Positions 17,237 through 25,927 of a stretch of DNA of 52,721 bases are shown here, piece after piece (within the stretch, counting starts at the first letter, position 1; each line of letters begins with the position of its first letter). Under the pieces are notes generated by a model. That model worked only from the letters and a program-made list of their open reading frames with translations. It made no database searches and was not told where the DNA came from. The translations under genes and the position numbers were made by a program. Source of the DNA: UBA7985 sp049612785 (lineage in GTDB: Bacteria > Pseudomonadota > Alphaproteobacteria > UBA7985); contig JBMZBW010000006.1 in NCBI GenBank assembly GCA_049612785.1, positions 1 through 52,721 of the forward strand, read 5' to 3'.

Positions 17237-18268
17237 GTGACTGTGACGAAACTGCTGTCTGAAGGCTATCAGCAGTTGCTGGACGAGGCTTTGACCCGAG
17301 GATTGGTTTTCCAAAATCTGCGGCTGGGGACCGGTCCGTTTGGAGCTTCACTTTATCCAATTGATCCCAAGCGCCCCGTACACCTGTACGTGCCGGAAAC
17401 CTTGCTGCTTGATCTGAGTCTGGTCGATTTCAACGCTAATCAGATAGGCGAAGAGGTCACCCTCCCGGACGAGAGTCTTCGGGCTTTCTTCAATCGCTAT
17501 CTGAGCCTGATTATTCCCGAAACGGCCATAGAACAGCGTCTGCGACTGGAAGAGGAAATTAAAGCCGAAGACCTGTCTGCATGGGCCTACGGCAAAAACC
17601 TTAATTCGCTTTCGACCTTTCTCAGTATCAGCGCTGGGGTCGAAGCCATACGCCTGCGCTTGGCCAGAGCCCGCACCTTTACCTACGAAGGTAAGGCGGT
17701 GCTGATGCCCATTCTTGATCTGGCCAATCATGCCAACGCAGGTCTTAGTTTCCGGACTCAAAAAGGCATCTATATCGACGGTACTTCTGCCACCGATGAG
17801 CTGTTCGTGACCTATGGTTCAAAAGACAGTCTTCATCTGCTGAACACCTATTCCTTCCTTTCGCCCTGTAGCCTTGCCTTTGCCATGCCCTGTTCCTTCA
17901 ATCTGAAAAGCCACGCAGTTCGTGCTTCTCGTCTGGTGGTTCTGGACAGTCTGAACGAGATGTCACCGGGCAAGTCCGGTTTCCCCGCGCTTTCGACGCT
18001 GGCGGACGGTACGGCACGTCTGTCTTGGGCCATGTTGGGCTTCAAGGATCAGCCCAAACTGCCGCTACAAATCTGGCAACGGGTGTGTCAGCTGCTGGGT
18101 GTCACAGATGGTCTTTCAATGTTCAACATCATGCGCCGCTATGCGGCTCAGCGGGCGACCGAATTGGAGGAACGAGGCCAGCAGGTCAGAGACGAAGAGT
18201 TGCGCCGCCTGCTGTGTCAGGCAGCGCAGGATTATCTCGCGGCTTTAGATCATGTTGCGGCGGACTAG
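17237..18268 (+). CDS. SET-domain protein methyltransferase (Rubisco-LSMT/SETD-like)
   Basis: A 343-aa protein starting at GTG 17237; a second GTG at 17243 is equally well placed behind GGAGAAGGG. Residues 156-167 (LMPILDLANHAN) and 187-210 (DELFVTYG, then LLNTYSFLSP) match the split SET core of plant Rubisco large-subunit methyltransferases and SETD3/6-like enzymes: LxDxxNH, then E-x-F-x-x-YG, then a loop ending in a conserved tyrosine. A helical C-terminal part is also as in that family. These enzymes transfer methyl from S-adenosylmethionine to lysine or histidine side chains. The partner protein is unknown. It converges with the GcvT-like gene, overlapping it by 4 nt. Confidence 0.72.
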   Translation: MTVTKLLSEGYQQLLDEALTRGLVFQNLRLGTGPFGASLYPIDPKRPVHLYVPETLLLDLSLVDFNANQIGEEVTLPDESLRAFFNRYLSLIIPETAIEQRLRLEEEIKAEDLSAWAYGKNLNSLSTFLSISAGVEAIRLRLARARTFTYEGKAVLMPILDLANHANAGLSFRTQKGIYIDGTSATDELFVTYGSKDSLHLLNTYSFLSPCSLAFAMPCSFNLKSHAVRASRLVVLDSLNEMSPGKSGFPALSTLADGTARLSWAMLGFKDQPKLPLQIWQRVCQLLGVTDGLSMFNIMRRYAAQRATELEERGQQVRDEELRRLLCQAAQDYLAALDHVAAD

Positions 18269-19455
18269 GGGCGTTCTGGAATATCGACCTTTTTGCCCCG
18301 CGGGATTTCAGCCTGTTCATCATAGAACGGCACGTCGTGCAGCTCGCCTGCATGCATCTGACCATCGACGCAACGAATTTGGACCGCTTCGCCACTCTGG
18401 TGGCTGCTTTGGTCAAGCAGAACAAAGCCGATGCCGTGCTGCAGGAAAGGCGACACGACCCCCGCCGTCACGCGACCAATTACTCGGTCACCCTGCATGA
18501 CTTCCCCTTGGATCAGTGGCGCAGCATCCGGACACTTTAAGCCGGTCATGCGGGGTTCTTTGTTCGCTTGCTCAAGGGCTGTTTTGCCAATGAAGTCGGC
18601 CTTGTGCATGTCCACAAACCGGCCAAGCCCCATATCAAACGGAGTGGTGAATTCGTTAAAGTCGGTCCCTGCGTTCAGGATACCGGCCTCGATCCGGCGG
18701 ATGTTCATGGAGTCCAGCCCAAACAGGGTCATGCCGTGCGGTTTTCCAGCAGCTTCAAGGTGGGCCCACAGTGCTTCAGCATCGTGGTGAGGCTCGATGT
18801 AGAACTCCCAACCCAACTCGTTGGTGTAACCCGTGCGGGTGACATAGACGTGCTGACCGCCAAAGTTCACTTTTGCTATGGCGAAATACCCGAAAGGTTC
18901 GGGCAATTTTCCGTCTGCACTTGCTGCTGCAAGCACGTCTAATGAGGTCGGCCCCTGGACCTGTGAGACATAAACCTGCGGGTCCGAGATTGTGACGTCC
19001 ATATCGACAGCATGGGCGCGCGCCCAGCTGTAGAAATCCCCATCTGCCTGCACGTACCAAAACGTGTCAGCCGATAGTCGCATCAGGATCCCGTCCACGA
19101 TCAAGCCGCCGTCGTGGTAGCAGGCAAGACCATAGCCACAGCGCATGGGTTTGATTTTGGTAATATCCTTGGTGAACAGCTTATCGAGCAAACGCTCCGC
19201 ATCCGGGCCTTTGAACTGAACCGGAAATTCGCCTGTGTGCAGGACAGCGGATTTCTGGCGCAGTTGCCAATAGCCGTCTTCGACGCTCTGATCATCGTAT
19301 TTCAGCGTCATGAACCGGCGGTTATAGACCGTGTAACTGGGACCCATATCGGCTTCCAGCGCGTGAAAGCGATGGCGACTCATATTGAAATCCCATCCTG
19401 AACCAGAAAGGTTTCTGACCACGCTTCTGGTTTTTCCGTCGCCGCTGCCTAACAT
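18265..19455 (-). CDS. GcvT-family aminomethyltransferase, DmdA-like
   Basis: A 396-aa single-domain folate-dependent methyltransferase. The start at 19455 has a strong GAGGGAG ribosome-binding site. Family landmarks are LHTGEFPVQFKGPDAERLL, QVQGPTSLDVL, TRTGYTNELGWEFYIEP and FIGKTALEQ. The opening GPSYTVYNRRFM and general layout resemble dimethylsulfoniopropionate demethylase DmdA and its many uncharacterised relatives more than the glycine-cleavage T-protein. No gcvH or gcvP lies nearby. It likely moves a methyl or methylene group from a small donor to tetrahydrofolate. The donor (sulfonium, betaine or glycine-like) is not determined. The divergent LysR gene is probably its regulator. Confidence 0.78.
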   Translation of the reverse strand: MLGSGDGKTRSVVRNLSGSGWDFNMSRHRFHALEADMGPSYTVYNRRFMTLKYDDQSVEDGYWQLRQKSAVLHTGEFPVQFKGPDAERLLDKLFTKDITKIKPMRCGYGLACYHDGGLIVDGILMRLSADTFWYVQADGDFYSWARAHAVDMDVTISDPQVYVSQVQGPTSLDVLAAASADGKLPEPFGYFAIAKVNFGGQHVYVTRTGYTNELGWEFYIEPHHDAEALWAHLEAAGKPHGMTLFGLDSMNIRRIEAGILNAGTDFNEFTTPFDMGLGRFVDMHKADFIGKTALEQANKEPRMTGLKCPDAAPLIQGEVMQGDRVIGRVTAGVVSPFLQHGIGFVLLDQSSHQSGEAVQIRCVDGQMHAGELHDVPFYDEQAEIPRGKKVDIPERP

Positions 19456-19510
19456 GGATATTCTCCCTCAAAACTCGAAATCTCACAGAAAGCTTAGCGC
19501 GACATGATTC

Positions 19511-19531
19511 GATCAAGCGACTCATTTGATC
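19511..19531. promoter_or_regulatory. Inverted repeat between divergent GcvT-like and LysR genes
   Basis: GATCAA (19511-19516) and TTGATC (19526-19531) are perfect 6-bp arms with a 9-nt spacer, centred in the 105-nt divergent promoter. The size and place suit a LysR operator. No binding evidence exists. Confidence 0.4.
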
Positions 19532-19560
19532 TTTGCTGAAGTTAAGATAATCTAAACTCC

Positions 19561-20487
19561 ATGTCTGATGCCATGCCCTCCCTCAATGCCCTCCGCGCCT
19601 TTGAAGCGGTTTCTCAGTCGCTGAGCTATAAAATAGCTGCAGAAAAACTGCGGGTGTCTCCGGCTGCGGTTAAGCAGTTGGTGAGTAAGTTGGAGGACCA
19701 GCTTGACGTCAGACTGATCCGGCGAAAAGGGCATGGGCTGGAGTTGACGGAAGCGGGAAAGGCAGGGGTTACGCGCTTGTCTGACGGCTTTCATGCGCTG
19801 GAGCAGGCTACGGCGCTGATGAGGGCCTCGGTCAAGCAGGGTACGCGTTTGGTCATATCGGCTGAGCCCTTCTTTGCTCAGTCCTGGTTGGTGCCGCGCC
19901 TCCAGCGTTTTCGAGACGCCAATCCGGGCGTCGATGTCCTGATCGACTCATCTTTGGAGATCAAAGACCTAACGCGTGACACGATAGATGGGGCGATACG
20001 CTATGGTGTCGCGACGGACGATCAACAGCGGAGCATTCGGCTTTTTGGTGACGCTGTGATGCCGCTGTGCAGTCCGGGACTGCTGGGTGATGGTGGTCTT
20101 GAGGAGCTGATGCAGCAGACCTTTTTGCACTGGGACCTTCGCCCGGCGCCTTGGGCTAAGGAGACGGCTCGATGGTTTGACTTCAGCTACTTTTGGCAGG
20201 AAGCCGGGCTGGGGCCTTTTGAGGCCGCCAACAATATCCATTTCAGTGACTACAACCTCGCCATTCAGGCCGCTCTGGCCGGGCAGGGTGTTGTTCTGGG
20301 AAGCCTGCCCATCCTGCATGAAATTGTCGAGCAAGGCATGCTGGTTCCTGCTGTAAGCAGTCGGTTGAAAACAAACATCGGCTACGATTTCGTGATGTCT
20401 CCTAACGCTGCGGGCTGGGGTCTTGCTGAGCGGTTTCGCGCTTGGTTGCTTGATGAGGCGAAGGTGCTGGACGGCGTCATGGTTTGA
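19561..20487 (+). CDS. GcvA-like LysR-family transcriptional regulator
   Basis: A 308-aa regulator. The winged helix (LNALRAFEAVSQSLSYKIAA, VSPAAVKQLVSKLEDQL, LELTEAGKAG) is typical of the GcvA subgroup, which often starts with a PSLNALRAFEA-like line. The effector domain runs from about residue 95. GcvA proteins control glycine-cleavage and other one-carbon genes, which fits its position divergent from the GcvT-like enzyme. A palindromic site lies between them. The effector is unknown. Confidence 0.88.
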   Translation: MSDAMPSLNALRAFEAVSQSLSYKIAAEKLRVSPAAVKQLVSKLEDQLDVRLIRRKGHGLELTEAGKAGVTRLSDGFHALEQATALMRASVKQGTRLVISAEPFFAQSWLVPRLQRFRDANPGVDVLIDSSLEIKDLTRDTIDGAIRYGVATDDQQRSIRLFGDAVMPLCSPGLLGDGGLEELMQQTFLHWDLRPAPWAKETARWFDFSYFWQEAGLGPFEAANNIHFSDYNLAIQAALAGQGVVLGSLPILHEIVEQGMLVPAVSSRLKTNIGYDFVMSPNAAGWGLAERFRAWLLDEAKVLDGVMV

Positions 20488-20565
20488 TCCGTTTCGGTGC
20501 GCTCATTTGGCGCTCTGTTTCCTGTGGTCTGGTCGCACTAGTTGGGGCTGATAGGAAAAATCACC

Positions 20566-21804
20566 GTGAAGCTTCGAGCCATGACCCCCTTTGCCAGCCC
20601 CATAGAAGCCACTGCAGACTTCGCCCAAGCGCGTCTCGCCGACTATCTGCCCAAGGCAGGGCGAACCTATGCCGCTGGGCGAAATTTTGACTTGGGCCCC
20701 GGAGAGCACAGGGCGGTTTCCGGCCTGTCGCCGTGGCTGCGGCATCGGTTGGTTCTGGAAACAGACGTACTAGAGGCCGTTTTGCGCCGTCACGGTTTTG
20801 CAGCTTCGGAAAAGTTCGTGCAGGAGGTGTTTTGGCGCAATTATTTCAAGGGCTGGCTGGAGCATCGCCCCGAAGTCTGGCGGCGTTATCGGGCTGATCT
20901 GGTGGCTCAACTGGGTTTGCTCGACAAAGATGCCAGCCTCACAGCGCGCTATGAAGAAGCAACAGAAGGGCGCACCGGTATCGATTGCTTCGACGCTTGG
21001 GCGCAGGAATTACAGCAGACCCATTACCTGCACAACCACGCCCGCATGTGGTTTGCCAGCATTTGGATTTTTACACTCAAGTTGCCTTGGGTGCTGGGTG
21101 CTGATTTCTTCTTCCGTAATTTGCTGGATGGTGATCCAGCGTCCAATACCTGTTCCTGGCGGTGGGTCGCTGGCCTGCACACCGCCGGTAAAACCTATCT
21201 GGCGCGACCGGCAAACATTGAAGAATACACCAAGGGCCGGTTCAAACCGGAGGGGCAGCTTGCACCCAGCGCGCTGGCGCTCGAAGAAGCCGATCTTGGC
21301 CCAAGGGTACCACCGGTCTTTGAACTGCCGGATGTCGCAGGTCAGCGGGTTGGTTTGCTGATCACAGCGGAGGATTGCGCGGCTCACCGATTAGAAGGTT
21401 TAGCGCATCCAGCGGCACTTTTTGCCTGGACCGAGCCGGTACGCCGCTCTCTGCACGAGACAGCAAAAACGGTTGATGCCTTTGGCGTTCACGCAGTGGA
21501 AAGCGCAGGTGCGGCGGCATCAGAACAGTTCTCTCTGCCATGCTGCACGGCGGAGAAGGACGAGCCGGCAGCGGATGCTATGGCGCGCTGGGCCCGTGAG
21601 AATGCGCTGGATTGTGTGCTAACGGCCAAAATGCCAATCGGCCCTGTGCGCCGCGCCGTTCATGCCGCCGCAACCGCGCATGATCTGCGGCTGATCGAGA
21701 TCACACGCGACTATGATCAGGCTGTTTGGCCCCATGCGCGGGCGGGATTTTTCGGGCTTAAAAAGAAAATTCCCTCAATCATTGCCGAGCTGGGCTTAGC
21801 CTAG
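20566..21804 (+). CDS. Photolyase-family flavoprotein with reversed domain order
   Basis: The GTG at 20566, 7 nt after AGGAAAAA, is preferred over the TTG at 20542. The first 270 residues or so form a photolyase FAD-binding domain: GEHRAVSGLSPWLRHRLV, KFVQEVFWRNYFKGW, HNHARMWFASIWIF, DPASNTCSWRWVAGLHTAGK. The C-terminal 130 residues look like an alpha/beta domain. They include ALDCVLTAKMPIGPVRRAV and WPHARAGFFGLKKKIP, motifs that resemble the antenna-binding alpha/beta domain normally found at the N-terminus of photolyases. Domain order is therefore opposite to the usual one. Light-dependent repair or signalling is possible. It ends 10 nt from the convergent, conventional photolyase. Confidence 0.75.
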   Translation: MKLRAMTPFASPIEATADFAQARLADYLPKAGRTYAAGRNFDLGPGEHRAVSGLSPWLRHRLVLETDVLEAVLRRHGFAASEKFVQEVFWRNYFKGWLEHRPEVWRRYRADLVAQLGLLDKDASLTARYEEATEGRTGIDCFDAWAQELQQTHYLHNHARMWFASIWIFTLKLPWVLGADFFFRNLLDGDPASNTCSWRWVAGLHTAGKTYLARPANIEEYTKGRFKPEGQLAPSALALEEADLGPRVPPVFELPDVAGQRVGLLITAEDCAAHRLEGLAHPAALFAWTEPVRRSLHETAKTVDAFGVHAVESAGAAASEQFSLPCCTAEKDEPAADAMARWARENALDCVLTAKMPIGPVRRAVHAAATAHDLRLIEITRDYDQAVWPHARAGFFGLKKKIPSIIAELGLA

Positions 21805-21814
21805 TTCCAACCGC

Positions 21815-23359
21815 TCAAAGCGGGAGATCAAGCTGGTCTTTGGCTTTGGTCTGTGTGCGGGGTTTTGGCCGCCTCCCTACCTGCGGGATGTTGGCTTTCC
21901 GACTGCCGTGACGGTCCTGAATGGCGTCAGCTTTGGCACGAAACCCCTGCTCACGCCGGACAGCCCAAATCTTGTCGCGCGCTTCCTTGGCGGCAGTGAG
22001 GTAGTCGACCACAGGGAAGGGATAGGATTTGCCGAGTATTTTGCCAGCCTGATCCGACTTCCACGGTTCATGGATTTCATCGTCTGGCAGGGCGGCCAGC
22101 TCGGGCACCCATTGTCGGACAAAGGTGCCTGCAGGATCTTGATCAAAGCCTTGTTTGACAGGGTTGTAGATTCGGATCGTGTTGATGCCTGTTGTACCGG
22201 ACTGCATCTGAACCTGCGGCCAGTGAATACCCGGCTCATAGTCGACAAAGTATCGCGCCAGCTGCTCCCCCGGTTCGCGCCAGTCCAGCCAGAGGTGGTA
22301 GCTCGCTACCGCCATCACCATCGCTCGCATGCGGAAGTTCAGCCATCCTGTCGCGCGAAGAGAGCGCATGCAGGCATCGACAAAAGGAAGGCCGGTTTCG
22401 CCCTGTGACCATGCCTGAAAATGCGCGCTGTCGCGCTGCTTGCTGCGAATGTCATCGTACGCGGGATGGAAGTTACGGAACTCAACAGCGGGCTGATCTT
22501 CCAGCTTTTGCGTGAAGTGGTCCCGCCAGTGAAGCCGCGCTTGAAAAGACGACATTGACCCCGACCAACCATCCCTTGCGCCGGCCTGCTTGACGGCCAG
22601 TTTGCGACGCCAAGCAGCCTGGGCAATCTCTCGCATCGATAGCGTGCCCCAAGCCAGATGCGGCGACAGGCGCGAGCAGTGGACCGCCCCCCGTGATGGG
22701 CTCGACATGGCTTGGCGGTAGGGTTGCCCTCGGGTGCTGAGAAAGCTGTTCAAGCGCTCAACCCCTGCTGCGCGGCCACCGGCCTGCGCATGGGGACACA
22801 GGTCCGGCGCGAGCCTCAGGTCACTTTTGGTCGGGATGGAGCCTGCGTTAACATCGGGAAAGGGTGGCAGTGCTTGGGGTGCGGGTGTCAGGGCCTGCGA
22901 CATGGTTTGATCCCAACGCCGCGCCCAGCCATTCCTCTGCTTGAGCCGCCGGATCACTCCAGCAGGTTGGACTTCATGCCATTCAATGCCGTGCGCGCGG
23001 GTCCAGGCCAAAACCCGTTGGTCTCTGTCATAGGTCCAGGCATTGCCGGTTTCTTCGTGTGACCAGAGCGTAAAGGGCCCGATCTCTCGATGCAGTACCT
23101 CCAGAACCGCAACCGCGTCACCCAAACGGCAGACCAACGGTTGGCCCCGACTTGCCAGATCCTCGCGCAGTTCTTGCAGACTCGCCTCAACAAAGTCCCA
23201 CTGACGGCCCGAAGCATCAGGCAAAGCCCACCATTCAGGCTCTGCAATATAAAGCGGCAATACGGGACCGCGCGCTGCGGCTCGCGCAAGCGGGACGTGA
23301 TCTGCCGAGCGCAGGTCACGCTTGAACCAAACGATCTGCAGAGGATGACGATGTTTCAT
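21815..23359 (-). CDS. DNA photolyase/cryptochrome family protein
   Basis: A 514-aa flavoprotein with the usual order, started at ATG 23359. The N-terminal alpha/beta domain opens QIVWFKRDLRSADHVPL. The FAD domain shows LSPHLAWGTLS, FQARLHWRDHF, TGWLNFRMRAM and YEPGIHWPQVQMQSG, followed by NTIRIYNPVKQ. This C-terminal style belongs to a photolyase-like clade often annotated as cryptochrome or deoxyribodipyrimidine photolyase. It probably repairs UV-induced pyrimidine dimers using blue light. A short basic tail (RRPKPRTQTKAK) could help DNA binding. Clade assignment by eye does not separate repair from signalling. Confidence 0.85.
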   Translation of the reverse strand: MKHRHPLQIVWFKRDLRSADHVPLARAAARGPVLPLYIAEPEWWALPDASGRQWDFVEASLQELREDLASRGQPLVCRLGDAVAVLEVLHREIGPFTLWSHEETGNAWTYDRDQRVLAWTRAHGIEWHEVQPAGVIRRLKQRNGWARRWDQTMSQALTPAPQALPPFPDVNAGSIPTKSDLRLAPDLCPHAQAGGRAAGVERLNSFLSTRGQPYRQAMSSPSRGAVHCSRLSPHLAWGTLSMREIAQAAWRRKLAVKQAGARDGWSGSMSSFQARLHWRDHFTQKLEDQPAVEFRNFHPAYDDIRSKQRDSAHFQAWSQGETGLPFVDACMRSLRATGWLNFRMRAMVMAVASYHLWLDWREPGEQLARYFVDYEPGIHWPQVQMQSGTTGINTIRIYNPVKQGFDQDPAGTFVRQWVPELAALPDDEIHEPWKSDQAGKILGKSYPFPVVDYLTAAKEARDKIWAVRREQGFRAKADAIQDRHGSRKANIPQVGRRPKPRTQTKAKDQLDLPL

Positions 23360-23439
23360 GGGTGCCAACTTAGTCCGCTGGCCTCGGTTGCCGAACCGGT
23401 GTTTTGTCGCAAGGGGGCTGTGTCTCTGCCCGCAGCGAT

Positions 23440-23451
23440 GATCAATTGATC
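23440..23451. promoter_or_regulatory. 12-bp perfect palindrome between divergent photolyase and aconitase X genes
   Basis: GATCAATTGATC is self-complementary and lies 30 nt ahead of the aconitase X start and 80 nt ahead of the photolyase start. It could be an operator for either. A 12-mer palindrome in intergenic DNA is suggestive only. Confidence 0.3.
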
Positions 23452-23480
23452 CTACTGCAAGTCCAAGGCAGGGTGAGGAC

Positions 23481-25178
23481 ATGACTGAGAGAACAAAAGT
23501 GCTTCAACTCGTCGAGGGATCAGGCTCCGGCCCAGTGCTGACCTGCGACACGGGGATCAGCTTCTGGGGCGGGATTGATCCGCTGAGCGGAAGGGTGATC
23601 GATGTTCACCATCCCAACCACGGTGACTGCGTTGCTGATCAAGTGTTGGTCATGCCAACTTCGCGCGGGTCCTGCAGCGGCAGTGGCGTTTTGCTCGAAC
23701 TTGCACTGAATGGAAAAGCGCCAGCCGCTCTTTTGTTTTGCGAAGACGAAGAAACCCTAACGCTTGGCGCGCTGGTCGCAGGTCGAATCTTTGACAAAAC
23801 CGTCCCCGTTTGTCGTGTGAGTAAGGCAATTTTCGAGCGCGTCCAACGGGCGCAAACCATCACCATCGATGACGGTTTGTTGCACGTGGATACAGACCCT
23901 TTCCCGGTCGAACGCCTGACCCCTGAAACGCTCGAACTCACCGCCACTGATCGTCGATTACTTGCGGGCGAGGAAGGCGCTGCGAAACGGATCGCAATGG
24001 AAGTCCTGTGCCAGATGGCTGTATCACAAGGGGCGAAGCGCTTGCACGACGTGACGCGGGGGCATATCGACGGCTGCATTCTCGCCCATGACGCTAACCT
24101 GATTTTTGCGGAAAAACTGGCCGAAATGGGTGCTGCGGTTCGCATCCCGACAACGATCAACGCGATTTCGGTGGATCGTGAAAACTGGCCCGGGCAGGGG
24201 TGGTCGGAGGATTTCGGCGGCAAAGCCAGCCGCTTGGCGGACGCCTATGTCCGCATGGGGGCGCAACCGACTTTCACCTGTGCGCCTTACCTGCTGGACG
24301 AGCCGCCACAGACAGGTGAAGCGATAGGATGGTCTGAGTCGAATGCCGTTATTTTTGCCAATTCTGTTTTAGGCGCACGGACGGTCAAACACCCCGATTA
24401 TCTGGATTTGTTCATCGCCATGACGGGCCGAGCGCCGCTGGCTGGAGTTTATGAAGACGCGGGACGCCGACCCCGCCGCCGTGTTGACGTGTCTCTGCCG
24501 GAGGCGGCAGGCGCTGATGAGTCACTCTGGGCGCTGCTGGGCTGGCTGATTGGGCGTGCTGCGCCAGATCGAATTCCGCTGGTAACAGGACTGGAGGACG
24601 CTGAGCTGACGCAGGATGATCTGAAATCCATCTGCGCTGCCTTTGGTACAACATCCGGCGCGCCCCTGCTTCATCTCGCAGGCCACACGCCGGAAGCACA
24701 TTTGCCCCTTACTGAGGATGCTGATTCCGTCACCATCGGGGCTCCGGAATTTTCCTTGGCCTGGCGGGAACTGAATCAGGCAACGGAACCCGTCGATCTG
24801 GTCGCAATCGGCAGCCCGCACGCTTCGCTGGAGGAATGCCATCGCCTCGCAGAGTTGATTGGCGAAAAAACGTGTGGGTCGGTACCCATGATCGTTACCG
24901 TCGGGCGTAATGTTCGGGATAAAGCGCAGGCTGATGGAACATTGGAGCACTTAAAAAAAGCGGGGGTGCGGGTGATCCCTGATATTTGCTGGTGTTCCAT
25001 TACCGAGCCGGTGTTTCCGCCAGCAGCAAAAAGTATTCTCACCAATTCAGGCAAGTACGCCCACTATGCCTTTGGTCTGTCTGGTCGTCACGTTCGACTG
25101 GGGGGGCTGGCTGACTGTGTCGATGCTGCTGTCAATGGGCAGGAACCACGCGTTCCAGAATGGTTAAAACAAGTCTGA
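23481..25178 (+). CDS. Fused aconitase X (possible cis-3-hydroxy-L-proline dehydratase)
   Basis: A 565-aa protein joining the small swivel domain (about 1-140; SRGSCSGSG at 61-69) to the large catalytic AcnX domain (about 145-560). Candidate iron-sulfur cysteines are Cys267 in TFTCAPYL and Cys503/Cys505 in CWCS. Archaeal relatives dehydrate mevalonate 5-phosphate. Several fused bacterial relatives dehydrate cis-3-hydroxy-L-proline to pyrroline-2-carboxylate, and that is the likelier job here. The expected partner reductase is not adjacent. An FAD amino-acid oxidase follows after one small gene. Family confidence is high; substrate confidence is moderate. Confidence 0.82.
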   Translation: MTERTKVLQLVEGSGSGPVLTCDTGISFWGGIDPLSGRVIDVHHPNHGDCVADQVLVMPTSRGSCSGSGVLLELALNGKAPAALLFCEDEETLTLGALVAGRIFDKTVPVCRVSKAIFERVQRAQTITIDDGLLHVDTDPFPVERLTPETLELTATDRRLLAGEEGAAKRIAMEVLCQMAVSQGAKRLHDVTRGHIDGCILAHDANLIFAEKLAEMGAAVRIPTTINAISVDRENWPGQGWSEDFGGKASRLADAYVRMGAQPTFTCAPYLLDEPPQTGEAIGWSESNAVIFANSVLGARTVKHPDYLDLFIAMTGRAPLAGVYEDAGRRPRRRVDVSLPEAAGADESLWALLGWLIGRAAPDRIPLVTGLEDAELTQDDLKSICAAFGTTSGAPLLHLAGHTPEAHLPLTEDADSVTIGAPEFSLAWRELNQATEPVDLVAIGSPHASLEECHRLAELIGEKTCGSVPMIVTVGRNVRDKAQADGTLEHLKKAGVRVIPDICWCSITEPVFPPAAKSILTNSGKYAHYAFGLSGRHVRLGGLADCVDAAVNGQEPRVPEWLKQV

Positions 25179-25204
25179 CGCGTATATTTGCCCTCTGAGA
25201 TTGC

Positions 25205-25228
25205 ATTTTATTTTATAAAATCTTTTTT
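25205..25228 (+). terminator. AT-only hairpin with T-run after aconitase X
   Basis: ATTTTAT and ATAAAAT (25205-25211, 25215-25221) pair around a TTT loop, followed by CTTTTTT. The stem contains no G or C, so it is a weak terminator at best. Confidence 0.4.
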
Positions 25229-25352
25229 GACGAAAATCATTTAATTATTTGAAGTGATTAGATCACGTAAAAATAATGAGTTCTTTTTCGAGTTTAATTC
25301 TCTTAAGATTGGGTCGTTAGTTTTTTGTAAGTGACCAATTCAAAAAATATTT

Positions 25353-25835
25353 ATGCCGATGAGAATTCAGATTCATCTGATTGATGTTGTGAGCATATGG
25401 ATTTCCATTATGTCATTCATCATGCTTAATCGAGCTATAGAATTCGTCTCGACTTCAAACGTAATGGTGATCGATCCTATTTTTTACATAGGATTCACCA
25501 ACAAAGCCGCTGTCATTTCCATAATTGTTGGTCCGATTTTTTTCTTTGTGATGAGGTTATTCAAAAGGACGTCTATTTGGGATCTGTTTATTGGGGTTTT
25601 AGCGGTCGCGATTTTTACGATTGCCTTGCGCTTGGGCAGCTGTAACCTCAAGCTGTTTGATGATCATGTCTATGCTTCAGGATTTGATCCATCACTCGAT
25701 CACAGAACGCAGTGTGCCTATTTCGCTCTGTTGAATTTCGTTATTACTTTGCCGAAGATGATGGCCTTGGTTTTGGTGTTTGGGCTGATGCGCAGTTTTT
25801 TGTATCGCATTTTTGGGCTGCAAAATTCGGCTTAG
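25353..25835 (+). CDS. Small membrane protein of unknown function in AT-rich DNA
   Basis: A 160-aa protein with four hydrophobic segments (about residues 8-28, 47-70, 80-97 and 130-155) and a short Cys-containing loop (LGSCNLKLFDD). I recognise no family. The gene and the 170 nt before it are clearly richer in A and T than their neighbours and use codons such as ATA and AAT more freely, which suggests acquisition from elsewhere. No good ribosome-binding site precedes ATG 25353; ATG 25359 is an alternative. The next gene starts 92 nt downstream on the same strand. Confidence 0.6.
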   Translation: MPMRIQIHLIDVVSIWISIMSFIMLNRAIEFVSTSNVMVIDPIFYIGFTNKAAVISIIVGPIFFFVMRLFKRTSIWDLFIGVLAVAIFTIALRLGSCNLKLFDDHVYASGFDPSLDHRTQCAYFALLNFVITLPKMMALVLVFGLMRSFLYRIFGLQNSA

Positions 25836-25927
25836 ATCAGCGGCAAAGTTCGACGCGCAGCAAACCTCGGAAAACCTAACCACGATCAAGCAGCAACAGG
25901 GCTGATTGATGTTTCTAGGGGGTCATT

